Notes: generated by a model from the letters alone, not told the origin. Shown: positions 7,684 to 17,800, counted from the stretch's first letter. The stretch: DNA of 64,000 nucleotides from Taiwanofungus camphoratus (GCA_003999685.1 CP021233.1:1-64000); one strand, 5' to 3'. Numbers and translations are program-made.

Positions 7684-10600
7684 TTCTTTGATCGCGCATT
7701 AGACCCGACAGCAATGTTGGAGAAAATGCGGGCAGTGGTTGACGAACAATGGGCGCGTATTAGCCAGTCTAGTCGCGTTCCTGTTTGGAGGGAAACTATC
7801 GATGGCGGTCAACGCCTAGATACGTGGACCAATGACCCTGTCCTCGAGTCTGAGTACAAGCGATTCGTCGCCGTGCTCCCACGCTTTGCCTTTCGGGTAG
7901 TTAATATCCGAGAATCACAACTGGCACAAGCCGCGGCTCGAGCGCAAGCAAAGTCTGCCGTCAAGGCTGCAGCGGAGGTCGAGATGGGTGACGCCACCGA
8001 GAACCCTGCAGCTTTGAAAAAGCTGATCGATGATGCGGTTGATCGTCGTCTCAAAGGCGAGGGCAGCTCAAAGAACGCGGTAAGTTTTGTACATGGTTCT
8101 GTGCCAAAAAGCTTACCAGGCGCCGCTCTATCACGTATTTTAGGGAGCAAAGGCAAAGGCGCCAAAACGATCGGTGCGCATGAGTACGGGAGGACGCCCT
8201 CCCAAACCTCCGCAGCGCAAGGCCAAGCAGCAGCAGGCCGCTTCCTCTGCGAAGAAGCAGAAGAAGACCAAAGATCGGAAAGGCAAAGGGAGAGCGAAAT
8301 AATTCGGTCAGTTATTCGCTCGCGACTCCGTTTCTCCCAGCCGTCGTCTTATCCAGACAGTATCCTAATGTTACCCTTGCCAGTTGCAGCTCGCACCCTC
8401 CTTTATTTCGCTCCGGTTGCTTTAGTCGAAGCGGCGAGGTTCAGAAGCTGGGTGCATTGTGGCGAGGACGTTATATTACCGCCGGACATTAGCATACACA
8501 TATCTTGCGGTTTGAAATATATGTTATACTCCCCCCCGAGCGGGGAACTCATTCAAACAGCGTTCGATGACTTCTGTGAACGAATACGCTGGCGAGTGTA
8601 TTTTAAAGTTAAACAGATTCAACTCGAACGGCAAGGTATAAGTCAACCACCTTATGATCCAGACTACGACCTTAGGGCTAAGCGGGACTCGTCCGCCCCT
8701 AGGGCCACACAATATATCGAAAACGGTCTTAAACGCGGGCAAACTTACGTCACTGATTACATACGTAGTGTCGTACCCGGTTTGAAAGCTAGAAGCCACC
8801 CTAATCGGCTTGTAGACCTGGACCGTGTTCGCCTTTGGCTGAACGAGCATAACTACCTCGTTCTCCAAACGGACAAGAATCTCGGCGCGGCAGTAGTCAC
8901 AAGGGAATGGTTCATTAATGGTTGCATGAATCTTCTGTCAAATACGGCTGACTATCAGGAAATCAATCCCGGTCAGCGACAGATGTATTTAGAAAAAGTT
9001 ACAAAGCGGGTTAAGGAGTTAAGCGATTGGGTCGAAGGGGCTTTGCCTAACGATCAGACACTCCAATTAGCCAAATTTCTCCGGTCAAAATGTCCCGAGA
9101 GCGAGTTAGAGGAACCTAAGGTGCCTATCTTTTACGGGATCCCAAAAATCCATAAATCCCCAGTAAAGATGCGACCTATTGTTCCATGTCACTCATGCGC
9201 TCAAGGGCCCGCGGCTAAAGTTGTATCTAAACTGTTGAAACCTATTATCGAGGCTGAGTCCTTCATTATACATGGATCAAAACATCTTGCGATCCAGTTA
9301 GCAAAGGTTAAAACGTTAAAATGGAAAAAGTATTGGTTAGTGGCTGGCGACGTTGTCGCTTTCTACCCAAATGTACCACTCAGAGATTGTGTTGGCATTG
9401 TGTCCAAACTGTACACAAGACATCCTCTGGGTAGTCAGTCTATGGACCAGCCCCAGTTTTATAATGCGCTGTTTATCAGGTGCATGCAAACGGCCAATTA
9501 CGATTTAATAGTCGACTTCAACGGTCGTACTTATTTTCAAAAACGAGGATTAGCTATGGGTGTGGCGTGTTCGCCTGACTTAGCTAATCTCTACGGATGC
9601 CATTTTGAAAACCAAGTATGGCCCGGTGGACAGGTTACTCCACCGTTCTTATATTATGGTCGATACATTGACGATGTATTCGCCATAGTTGAAGCAGGTA
9701 GTGCGGCAGAAGCTTTAGAAGCCTGCCAAAGTCGTATATCTTATGATGGCTGCACTATAACATGGGAAGTGTCTGAATGGGCGACGCCATTCCTTGACAT
9801 GCTTATCTATATAGACCCCGTTTCTAACCGGGTGGAACATAAGCCATATCGGAAAGCACTTAACCATCATGAACGGATTCCATGGGTATCTCACCACCCA
9901 AAGGACGTGAAAAAAGGCACGTTCATTGGGGAGATGAGCCGTTTAGCCACGCTAAGTTCTAAGTTGGAACATTACCTAGATGCCCTACATGGGCTTGTCG
10001 ACCTGTATGTCGGCCGTGGCTATCCCCCTGCTCTGGTTACTTCTTGGCTTGATTCGCATAAAGCGGTACGCTGGAAAGAACGTCTTGGAAAACCAAAATC
10101 TTCGACCGAAGATGCAGACCAAGTTGAGGGCGTACTTGCGATTAAGTCGAAGTTCAACCCCTCATGGGATCAGTTCGATGTTCATGAATTAATGACACGT
10201 GTTACGGAATCGTGGGTGAAAGACTTATCTTTCTTTAAATCTTTCTTTTCGGCGAGTTGGGAAAACTCGGCCGCTCCGATCTTTGAGTATTCGTCTGGGG
10301 GTCCTAAGGATGCGACCCTATCTAGCACAGTTCAGACCACGCTTGAGGAGTGGTGGGATCCCGCCCGAGTAGCCCAGCGCAAGCTGTCGCGCGAAACGGC
10401 GGCTGCGGAAGCAGCAGCAGAACTCGCCGCCGCTGAAGCCAGGCGGTCCGATCAAATCTCGAAACCGGTGGCAGTTGTCCATGACAACCGCGCGGACGAG
10501 GGCTGGGTATGGACTGGGCGGTACCTGAAGAAACCCAACGGATTCATCGAAGCGGAGAAGGTCCCTGACCTTTCCCAACTCGGTTTCTTAGACAAGCGCT

Positions 10601-10713
10601 GGCTTGTGTCACGGAAAAGGGAAACCAATTTCGCTGACTTAGCAAGCAAGTGGCGCAGAAGTGTAATTAATGCCCAAAGTACAGATGATGTACTATTGGA
10701 AATGGACATATAA
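7684..10713 (+). CDS. Penelope-like reverse transcriptase A2 (N-terminus missing)
   Basis: The frame is open from the telomere junction; the first ATG is at 7714 (MLEKMRAVVDEQ), giving 999 residues. It carries the same motifs as A1: TDKNLGAAVV, AGDVVAFYPNVP, GLAMGVACSPDLANLYG, YGRYIDDVFAI, HHPKDVKKGTFIGEMSRL and the same C-terminal end LLEMDI. It differs from A1 at only a handful of residues (for example Ala for Val after GSKHL). No GIY-YIG domain is present. The candidate intron and alternative basic ending of A1 are present here too. Whether it is translated is unknown, because the natural promoter and start lie in the lost 5' part. Confidence 0.9.
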   Translation, partial: FFDRALDPTAMLEKMRAVVDEQWARISQSSRVPVWRETIDGGQRLDTWTNDPVLESEYKRFVAVLPRFAFRVVNIRESQLAQAAARAQAKSAVKAAAEVEMGDATENPAALKKLIDDAVDRRLKGEGSSKNAVSFVHGSVPKSLPGAALSRILGSKGKGAKTIGAHEYGRTPSQTSAAQGQAAAGRFLCEEAEEDQRSERQRESEIIRSVIRSRLRFSQPSSYPDSILMLPLPVAARTLLYFAPVALVEAARFRSWVHCGEDVILPPDISIHISCGLKYMLYSPPSGELIQTAFDDFCERIRWRVYFKVKQIQLERQGISQPPYDPDYDLRAKRDSSAPRATQYIENGLKRGQTYVTDYIRSVVPGLKARSHPNRLVDLDRVRLWLNEHNYLVLQTDKNLGAAVVTREWFINGCMNLLSNTADYQEINPGQRQMYLEKVTKRVKELSDWVEGALPNDQTLQLAKFLRSKCPESELEEPKVPIFYGIPKIHKSPVKMRPIVPCHSCAQGPAAKVVSKLLKPIIEAESFIIHGSKHLAIQLAKVKTLKWKKYWLVAGDVVAFYPNVPLRDCVGIVSKLYTRHPLGSQSMDQPQFYNALFIRCMQTANYDLIVDFNGRTYFQKRGLAMGVACSPDLANLYGCHFENQVWPGGQVTPPFLYYGRYIDDVFAIVEAGSAAEALEACQSRISYDGCTITWEVSEWATPFLDMLIYIDPVSNRVEHKPYRKALNHHERIPWVSHHPKDVKKGTFIGEMSRLATLSSKLEHYLDALHGLVDLYVGRGYPPALVTSWLDSHKAVRWKERLGKPKSSTEDADQVEGVLAIKSKFNPSWDQFDVHELMTRVTESWVKDLSFFKSFFSASWENSAAPIFEYSSGGPKDATLSSTVQTTLEEWWDPARVAQRKLSRETAAAEAAAELAAAEARRSDQISKPVAVVHDNRADEGWVWTGRYLKKPNGFIEAEKVPDLSQLGFLDKRWLVSRKRETNFADLASKWRRSVINAQSTDDVLLEMDI

Positions 10714-10777
10714 ATCGGTTGATTCGATTTGTTTAGCTTAAGGTTATTGGTGTAACTACCTTTTGCGATATTCGCAT

Positions 10778-10817
10778 TTAGGGTTGTCTGTTCAAACCAG
10801 ACCTAACCTAACCCTAA
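10778..10817 (+). other. Telomere-sequence stem-loop, copy 3
   Basis: TTAGGGTT (10778-10785), GTCTG, TTCAAAC loop, CAGAC, AACCCTAA (10810-10817); identical in all paired positions to the copies at 3593 and 6620. Confidence 0.75.
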
Positions 10818-10880
10818 CCTAACCTAACCTAACCTAACCTAACCTAACCTAACCTAAATCCTAACCTAACCTAACCTAAC
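10803..10880. repeat. Internal CTAAC array of element A2
   Basis: About 15 units with an irregular AAATCC word near 10856-10861, matching the irregular word in A1. Confidence 0.85.
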
Positions 10881-11730
10881 TGAAGGCGCTACCGCGCCCT
10901 CTCCATCTGGTAGTTCTGGGAAATAAGACGCTCGTCACATGACTTGCCCGAAAGGGCCGGACATGTGATCAGCATCCAGGCACGGACCGGTTGAGCCGCA
11001 AGGCTGGACTGGCCTGGGCACAACCTAGTTATGGTCTCCAGCGCCCCTCTGCTGTGTTAGTCCATGATCCGGTGATCTGTGAGGTGTAACATGCTATGGC
11101 ACGGTGCGGCAACTTGCCGGACGCGGTCCTAGTGAATATCCCGCCCCCGCCCCGCATGGCTCGGTGAGGGTGCTCCTAGGGATCCTCAGGTTTGTGCCGT
11201 GACATGATGCTTCCTCAGTGGTCCACGCTGCCCTTATCTAGGCGCCCGGAAGTCGGACCGGTCACGTAACTCGGTCGGCACCGGCCCGGATTGTTCTATT
11301 CCCACCCTTGTCATCCTAACCGATGATAAGGAATCTCTTATCTATGAGTCATATCAAATGACTCCTTATCTTTACATCTGATTGTTATCTCTGATCAGGT
11401 GGCGGTATTGGTAAAGGCTAGGGCGTTCTAGCCTGCCTTTTGTCGGCCCGTTGATAAGAGATAAGAGAAATAGCTCTGATGTGATTGGAGCTCATTACTA
11501 CCTCATGGCCTGGTTGGTCAGATTGAATCAGTCATCGGCCTCCGGCCGATGACTCAGGGTCAATCAGCTGATGACCCTGAACCATCGGTTAAAAGTACGA
11601 CGAGAGTACTGATGAGCTCTTAGCGAAACAAGTGGGTATCTAGCGATAGATACCATTGTTTACTCTTGTCTTCTCTATTTTTCTCATCTTTTTCTACGCT
11701 CGCCCGCCTATCGGCGGTCTCGCTCCACCT
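10881..11730 (+). other. Structured 3' tail, class A (copy 2)
   Basis: Near-identical to 3697-4547, including the AGTCATCGGCC/GGCCGATGACT hairpin and the shared core. Ends CTCGCTCCACCT before CTAAC repeats. Confidence 0.8.
11599..11670 (+). ncRNA. Hammerhead ribozyme, class A (copy 2)
   Basis: Stem I GACGAGAGTA (11599-11608) with TACTCTTGTC (11661-11670). Core CTGATGA 11609-11615. Stem II GCT-CTT-AGC. GAAA 11625-11628. The stem III hairpin has changed on both arms compared with copy 1 (GGTATCTA with TAGATACC), which keeps the pairing. Confidence 0.9.
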
Positions 11731-11824
11731 CCTAACCTAACCTAACCTAACCTAACCGAACCGAACCTAACCTAACCTAACCTAACCTAACCTAACGCTA
11801 ATCCTAACCTAACCTAACCTAACC
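11731..11824. repeat. CTAAC array before solo tail B2
   Basis: Starts as clean 5-mers, has two CCGAACC words, and ends with the word AACGCTAATCCTAACC found inside element B1. The inner part is therefore the inherited internal array of a B element and the outer part an added cap. Confidence 0.8.
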
Positions 11825-12694
11825 GCCGGACTTTCCCAGTCCTGCGCTTAGGGTTGCCTAAAAATAGATAGGCGCCTTACGTGTCACATGATATGTTCGG
11901 CACTTAGTACGGACCGGCCGTTCACTGCGGCCCGGTACGCGCCGTTCCCGCATGCTAGCGGAGCGCGCGATAACTACTATGGTCCCCAGCGCCCCTCTGC
12001 TGTGTTAGTCCATGATCTGGTGATCTGTGGGTTGTAACATGCTAGAGCACGGTGCGGCAACTTGCTGGACGCGGTCCTATTGAATATCCTTCCCCCACCC
12101 CGCATGGCTCGGACAGGGTGTTCACGGGGATTCCCAGGTTTGTGCCATGACATGATGCTTCCTCAGTGGTCCACGCTGCCCTTAGTAGACGCCCGGAAAA
12201 GCGGCCCGGTCACATGATCGGCGCGGCACCGGCTAAGCTGTTCTTATCTATACCCGGCCCGGACTAACCTCCGGCCCGGGCTTCCTATCTCTTATCTCAG
12301 ATCTTGAGCCTAGGCTTAAGGTCTGGATTCTAATCTTAATCAGATGACTCTGACATCTGATCAGTAATGGTGTCTAGGCGAATCTAGACAATGTTGATTC
12401 CTCAGCGCTGATTGATTAGGATAGGAGCGAGAGACGTGATTCGCTCGCACCTGTAACCCTTTGCCCTGGTTCAGTCAAACTGACTTAGTCACCGGCCCCC
12501 GGGCCATGACTCAACCATAAGCATGACTTTGGTTGAACTCGGTTAAAATCGACAGCTAGTGCTCTGATGAGACTTAGTCGAAATTAGCTGCCCGCCCCTC
12601 CATAGGCGAGCTAATTAGTACTAGCTTCCTCTAAGTCCTCCTTTCAAGCCCGTATCACACTCGCAGCACCTGCGGCGCTGCTCGCTCCACCTCT
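11825..12694 (+). mobile_element. Solo class B tail (copy 2)
   Basis: A class B tail with no coding part, beginning exactly where tail B begins in element B1. It holds the shared core (about 11995-12215) and a hammerhead. It ends GCTCGCTCCACCTCT and joins the next tail fragment with no telomere repeat between. Best explained as a severely 5'-truncated B element. Confidence 0.8.
12555..12625 (+). ncRNA. Hammerhead ribozyme, class B (copy 2)
   Basis: Stem I GCTAGTGCT (12555-12563) with AGTACTAGC (12617-12625). Core CTGATGA 12564-12570. Stem II GAC-TTA-GTC. GAAA. Stem III ATTAGCT with AGCTAAT. The apical part of stem III differs from the other B copies, while the core and the base of each stem are unchanged. 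Confidence 0.88.
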
Positions 12695-12860
12695 CAACCA
12701 TAAGCGTGACTTTGGTTGAACTTGGTTATAAGCGACGCTAGTGCTCTGATGAGACTTAGTCGAAATTAGCCGTCCGATAGCAATATCGGGCTAATTAGTA
12801 CTAGCTTCCATTAAGTCTTCTCAACGCTCGCAACTCCTTCGTCGTTGCTCGCTCCACCTC
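12695..12860 (+). mobile_element. Solo class B tail fragment (copy 3)
   Basis: The last 165 bp of a class B tail, starting CAACCATAAGC (as at 7432 in B1) and ending GCTCGCTCCACCT before two CTAAC units. It keeps a whole hammerhead. It abuts copy 2 directly with no CTAAC repeat. Confidence 0.8.
12737..12805 (+). ncRNA. Hammerhead ribozyme, class B (copy 3)
   Basis: Stem I GCTAGTGCT (12737-12745) with AGTACTAGC (12797-12805). Core CTGATGA 12746-12752. Stem II GAC-TTA-GTC. GAAA. Stem III ATTAGCC with GGCTAAT and an inner CCGATA/TATCGG stem. Confidence 0.88.
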
Positions 12861-12903
12861 CTAACCTAAGTATTGATACATAGACCTCCTAACCTAACCT
12901 AAC
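12861..12903. repeat. Short CTAAC arrays around a 19 bp spacer
   Basis: Two CTAAC units, then GTATTGATACATAGACCTC (12870-12888), then three CTAAC units. The spacer resembles GTGTTGATATCTAGACCTC at the inner end of the whole array (about 14600-14618). Confidence 0.6.
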
Positions 12904-13747
12904 TGAAGGCGCTACCGCGCCTTCTCCATTTGGTAGATTAGGGAATAGACGCTCGTCACGTGACTCGCCCGAGAGGGCCGGCCATATGACCAGCATCCAG
13001 GCATGGACCGGTTGGGCCGCGAGGCTGGACTGGTCTGGGCATCACCTAGTTATGGTCCCCAGCGTCCCTCTGACGGTTAGTCCATGAGCCGGTGATCTGT
13101 GAGATGTAACATGCTATGGCACGGTGCGGCAACTTGCCGGACGCGGTCCTAGTGGATATCCAGCCCTCGCCCCGCATGGCTCGGTGAGGGTGTCCCTAGG
13201 GATCCTCAGGTTTGTGCCGGACATGATGCTTCCTCAGTGGTCCACGCTGCCCTTATCTAGGCGCCCGGAAACCGGACCGGTCACGTGACTCGGTCAGCAC
13301 CGGCCTGGATTATTCTATTCCCACCCTTGTCATCCTAACCGATGGCATCGGATTTCTTATCTATGAGTCATATCAAATGACTCCTTATCTTTACATCTGA
13401 TTGATATCTCTGATCAGGTGGCGGTATTGGTAAGGCTAGGGTGTTCTAGCCTGGCCCTTTGTCGGCCCCGCGTGATGAGAGATAAGGAAAATGACCCCAT
13501 GTGATTGGGGGTCGCCCTACCTTATGGTCTGGTTGGTCAAATTGAATCAGTCATCGGCCTCTGGCCGCTAACTCAGTCTCAGGCCTGCCCTGAACTGAAC
13601 CAGGTTATAATGTACGACGAGAGTACTGATGAGCTCTTAGCGAAACAAGTAGGTATCTAGCGATAGATACCATTGTTTACTCTTGTCTTCTCTATTTTTC
13701 TCATCTCTTCCTACGCTCGCCCGCCTATCGGCGGTCTCGCTCCACCT
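12904..13747 (+). mobile_element. Solo class A tail (copy 3)
   Basis: A class A tail without coding part, starting TGAAGGCGCTACCGCGCC just as in A1 and A2 and ending CTCGCTCCACCT. It is more diverged than the other two A tails, which fits an older insertion. It carries the shared core (about 13070-13280) and a hammerhead. Only one CTAAC-like unit separates it from the next tail. Confidence 0.8.
13616..13687 (+). ncRNA. Hammerhead ribozyme, class A (copy 3)
   Basis: Stem I GACGAGAGTA (13616-13625) with TACTCTTGTC (13678-13687). Core CTGATGA 13626-13632. Stem II GCT-CTT-AGC. GAAA. Stem III has GGTATCTA with TAGATACC. Intact although the surrounding tail has diverged. Confidence 0.88.
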
Positions 13748-13754
13748 CCTAACC

Positions 13755-14622
13755 GCATGACTTAGAATAGTCTTACGCTTAGGGTTACGTAATATAGATA
13801 GGTGCCCGGCATGTCCCATGACATGCTCGGCACTTAGTACGGACCGGCCCTTCACTGTGGCCTGGTGCGTGCCGTTCCCGCATGCTAGCGGAGCGCGCGA
13901 TAACTACTATGGTCCCCAGCACCCCTCTGCTGTGTTAGTCCATGATCCGGTGATCTGTGGGTTGTAACATGCTAGAGCACGGTGCGGCAACTTGCTGGAC
14001 GCGGTCCTGATGAATATCCTTCCCCCGCCCCGCATGGCTCGGACAGGGTGTTCCCAGGGATTCCCAGGTTTGTGCCATGACATGATGCTTCCTCAGTGGT
14101 CCACGCTGCCCTTAATAGACGCCCGGAAAAGCAGCCCGGTCACGTGATCGGCCCGGTACCGGCTATGTTGTTCCTATCTATGTCCGGCCCGGACTAATCT
14201 CCGACCCGGTCCTCCTATCTCTTATCTAGTCACCTGAGGCCTAGGCCTTGGGTCTAGATTCTAATCTTAATCAGATGACTCTGACATCTGATCAGTAATG
14301 GTGTCTAGGCGATTCTAGACAATGCCTTTTGCTTGGCGCTGACTGATTAGGATAGGAGGGAGAGACGTGATTCGCTCCCACTGTAACCCTTTGCCCAGGT
14401 TAAGTCAAACTGACTTAGTCATCGGCCCCCGGACCATGACTCAGCCTTAGGCTTGCCCTAAACTGAACAAGGTTATATACGACAGCTAGTGCTCTGATGA
14501 GACTTAGTCGAAATTAGCCGTCCGATAGCAATATCGGGCTAATTAGTACTAGCTTCCACTAAGCCTCCCTTTCCGTACCCTGCACTTGCAGCCTCCAGTA
14601 GTGTTGATATCTAGACCTCGTA
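13755..14622 (+). mobile_element. Solo class B tail (copy 4), innermost
   Basis: Innermost and presumably oldest element piece. Its core (about 13920-14140) and hammerhead are recognisable; its first 40 bp and last 60 bp have drifted. There is no CTAAC array at its inner end, only CTCGTAACCTG near 14617, a possible decayed telomere unit. This marks the inner edge of the telomeric retroelement array. Confidence 0.75.
14485..14553 (+). ncRNA. Hammerhead ribozyme, class B (copy 4)
   Basis: Stem I GCTAGTGCT (14485-14493) with AGTACTAGC (14545-14553). Core CTGATGA 14494-14500. Stem II GAC-TTA-GTC. GAAA. Stem III ATTAGCC with GGCTAAT. The ribozyme is intact in the oldest tail. Confidence 0.88.
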
Positions 14623-14684
14623 ACCTGTGTGTTGAACTAAGATTTTGAAAGTCACACAAGGATCTCAAGCATAGGAAAAAATAT

Positions 14685-14825
14685 AACAAGACAGAGGATT
14701 GTCTTGTCACTCCTTGTGACAAGCACAATTCTGACATCACAAGCCTTGCAAGACACCTTTATCTTGTCATCCTTTTTGTCTTGTGTGCTTGTGACAAGAC
14801 AATGAGAGCACACAAGATACAAAAA
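14685..14825. repeat. Cluster of inverted CTTGT/ACAAG repeats
   Basis: About 140 bp with ten or so copies of CTTGT or its complement. It includes the hairpin CTTGTCAC-TCCTT-GTGACAAG (about 14709-14729) and a second half-site GTGCTTGTGACAAGACAATG (about 14787-14806), whose complement matches the arms of the first. It could form a large cruciform. It lies just inside the retroelement array. Function unknown. Confidence 0.6.
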
Positions 14826-17800
14826 GACATTAGTGGGTTTTCTGATGTGCTCCTTTATGATGCCCACTCGCTTGCTCCACCCCTCGCTCGCTCGCTGCCC
14901 TTTTGCGACGCCCCTGCGCCATCGCTCTGCGCGCAGCGGGGCCGCTCCCCAGCAGAAGACCTTGTCGCTTGTACAACGCCCATTTGTGGAGTCTAATATC
15001 CCAATTACTCATGGTATTGTCTTCGCCTGCCTTCTGTGACAGATGACTCACGCCATGCTCACCAGTGCTGCAGCGGCACCTAAAGCTCCCTCCTACCTAG
15101 ATCGCGACTCGTGCCACATTGAGCATCGCTCACGAAGAACCCAACCCCATACGGTATCCAGTGTTCCATCGTGCTCATACGTGCTCACCGCGCATTCCTC
15201 CCTATAGTGGAAGTTTCGTCGTGATACCCGTACCGTGAAGCGTTTGACACATGGATCCGGGAGCTCTTCAGTTGTATCTGCACCTACTGAGCAGGGGATA
15301 CATCGTACGTCCAGTTTTGCCTACGGAAATGGAGGAAGCTAACCGAGTTCAAGATGTCTCGTGCGTGCTAAGATCACTTCCATCCATGAACGCGGCTGGC
15401 TTGTCTAGCTTGTAACACAGTGACAACTGTTTATGGCCTCCCGTGGCCATTTCAGCACCCGGTCAGTCCTTTGCTTCTCCGCCATGTTCGGGCTGATGTA
15501 CTGCATATGATCAGGCGATAGGCCTTTTCCCTCTTCACCTGACGATGTGCTAGCCACGGCCGTGCATATATCCATTAAGCACGCTCCGTGTCCTTGTCGC
15601 GAGATGGACAACCTCCGTCTGTACCAGTACTCTCAGTAAATCTCGCTGTCGAGGCGATCGTTGGCTGCTCGGACGATCTACAGTGTGGACACTGAGAAAA
15701 GGATGTCTTCTACTTTGGGTACGTCTTCAGTGTAGTTGAGTACGAAGTCTGCGTGGATCATCTCAGGTCGACGTCGGATGGTGTCAAATGAGACATCTGT
15801 CGAATGCGTGACTATCATGCATGTAGCCTTATTTAATTCCTTAGCCCCTCCTGTTCCTATCTCCTATGCTGCTTTGAGCCTCGCTGATCAACTGCTTGCG
15901 GACTCGCCGATGTATGCCGATCATTCTTCCTTCATGCTCAAGTTGGAATTTGAACGGTGGTCGCACACTTCTATGCAAGCATACAGAGCGAAGGCGATCG
16001 CAACCAAGGTCGATCACTCCTGGCCCTAGTGCAGTGATTGCAAGTGGTGCTGCGCGTTCCCAATAAGCAAAATACATTTGTCAGCGCAGGTCAAACAGAG
16101 TGTGCTTATAAGCTAGACCCTTCAATTAGTTAGCAACATCTATGACAGGCCCTGTCCCGTGGATAACACCGCATCATCCATTCACACTCAACATCGGCGT
16201 CGAATTGAAGAGCATGTTCACATCGAGGCATGCCCATGCCGGTAAGGTGAATCAACTGCTCACAAGCATTCCGGGGGTGCACGGAAACTGGCTCATGTTC
16301 TATCATGCACACCAGAGAACCAGGTCTCCGCTTTCACTAGTCTGTACACATCCTGATGCGGAAAAAGCTAAATGGCTTACCGTGAAACATATATCGAAGA
16401 TCATAGCTGACGCAAGACTAATCAGAGCATTTAAACTGCACGCGCCCATTGGACTTACTTCCCCGTACCTGTGCTTCCTCAAATGCATGAAAATGCTCGG
16501 TGCGTTCATACTGGATCTGTTTCCCACTTTTAGTCACAGGCTGTGTGAAGAGACGGTCTAGATGACCCGAGGCCATCAGAGAAACTTTTCTTTGTACCGC
16601 CGGTGTATTCAGACAAATAGGTTGCGGTGTGCTACAGTACTCTGGGAATGACAGTTCCATATGGGCTTAGAACGTTAGCACTTGACGCCGACATCCTGAG
16701 ATGATAGCTCACGCTTCAATTCCCATGCACGCCATACGCCGAATGAGACGTGCCTCACACCTAGACGCTGGATCAGTCACGCAGCGCCGCTGACCGTAAA
16801 TTGGATCACATATATTTAGTGAATCATCAGTGCTGCGAGTCTTGAGGACACGGTTACTGATACGCACGGGGATAATGAACACTGCTGAGATACCCCATGA
16901 ACAGGAAGCGTACATGGAATTTGCTACACAGAGGAGCATCAGTACCTGTAATTCAAACGTAGACACGCTCGTGATACCCATGGAGTACGCTTGACTGTCT
17001 GTCTGATAGAAGAACAGGTCATATTGTCGTCGAATGACATGAGCTCAGCAGCAAAGTAAGGAGGCGTCACAAAAACTTCGTGGCGTCGTTTCGCAAGTCT
17101 GGTTCATCTGTCATATTGAGATAGACCACGTTTATGTACTTCACGACGAACAGTTCGGCGCAGCGGCAGTGCCAGAACCCAATCTGATTGCAAGCTTCAG
17201 CAAAGTTGGTGGACTTGTCTTGCCTTTTCTGGTGCCCGTCGCCCTCTTGTGTCCCGTGCCTTGGACAATTACGTTGTTCGGAAGATGAACTTGACACAGG
17301 CTCTGTGGCTGCGCTAATTCAGCGTCCACTTCCTGGAGATGCTGCAGGCATATTTTTGGACAAGATTGGTCCTCGCTGCTATGAATAGGATCACTCTCAG
17401 AATTGCACTAGGTCAATGAACCTATTGGCGCCCTGGTGCCGTTCGTGCCCGCAGCGCCAACCCAAGGAGGCATAGCGAGCTGTCATTCATTCGCCACCAT
17501 CTGGCTCTCTATCTGAACAGCTTCACACGTCCATCGAATCTCTCGAGATACTGTCTTGCATGCCTTCAGCACCTTCGGGCATCGGCTAGCATGTGGTAAA
17601 TAAGATATGGGTTGTGGTTATTGCAGACGGACGGGACACATCTGTCTTATCTTCGTTACAGACCTAGAAGTGAATAAACCATACTTGTCAATCGCCCAAC
17701 ACCGCCAGCGACAAGGATCGACGTGCGCAGGTGCAAGTGAACTCGTTGGAGGTGCTTGGCCTCAAGAGGCAAGGCGATGCTAAACATGAACATATGTACA

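Larger units (their letters stand above)
7684..11730 (+). mobile_element. Penelope-like retroelement A2 (5'-truncated)
   Basis: Close copy of A1, cut about 360 bp further in (it starts at TTCTTTGATCGCGCATTAG, matching A1 base 499 onward). It has the whole remaining structure: RT ORF, stem-loop at 10778-10817, internal CTAAC array about 10803-10880, class A tail 10881-11730 and hammerhead 11599-11670. Differences from A1 are scattered and mostly silent in the ORF, which fits recent retrotransposition or recent exchange between chromosome ends. Confidence 0.88.

Noticed and set aside
1-14622. CRISPR-like array because of regularly repeated short units.
   Set aside because: The units are contiguous telomere 5-mers without unique spacers, in a eukaryotic context.
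16142-16561. 139-codon plus-strand frame in the sparse subtelomere.
   Set aside because: No family resemblance, no splice-linked neighbours and ordinary composition. Length alone is not enough.
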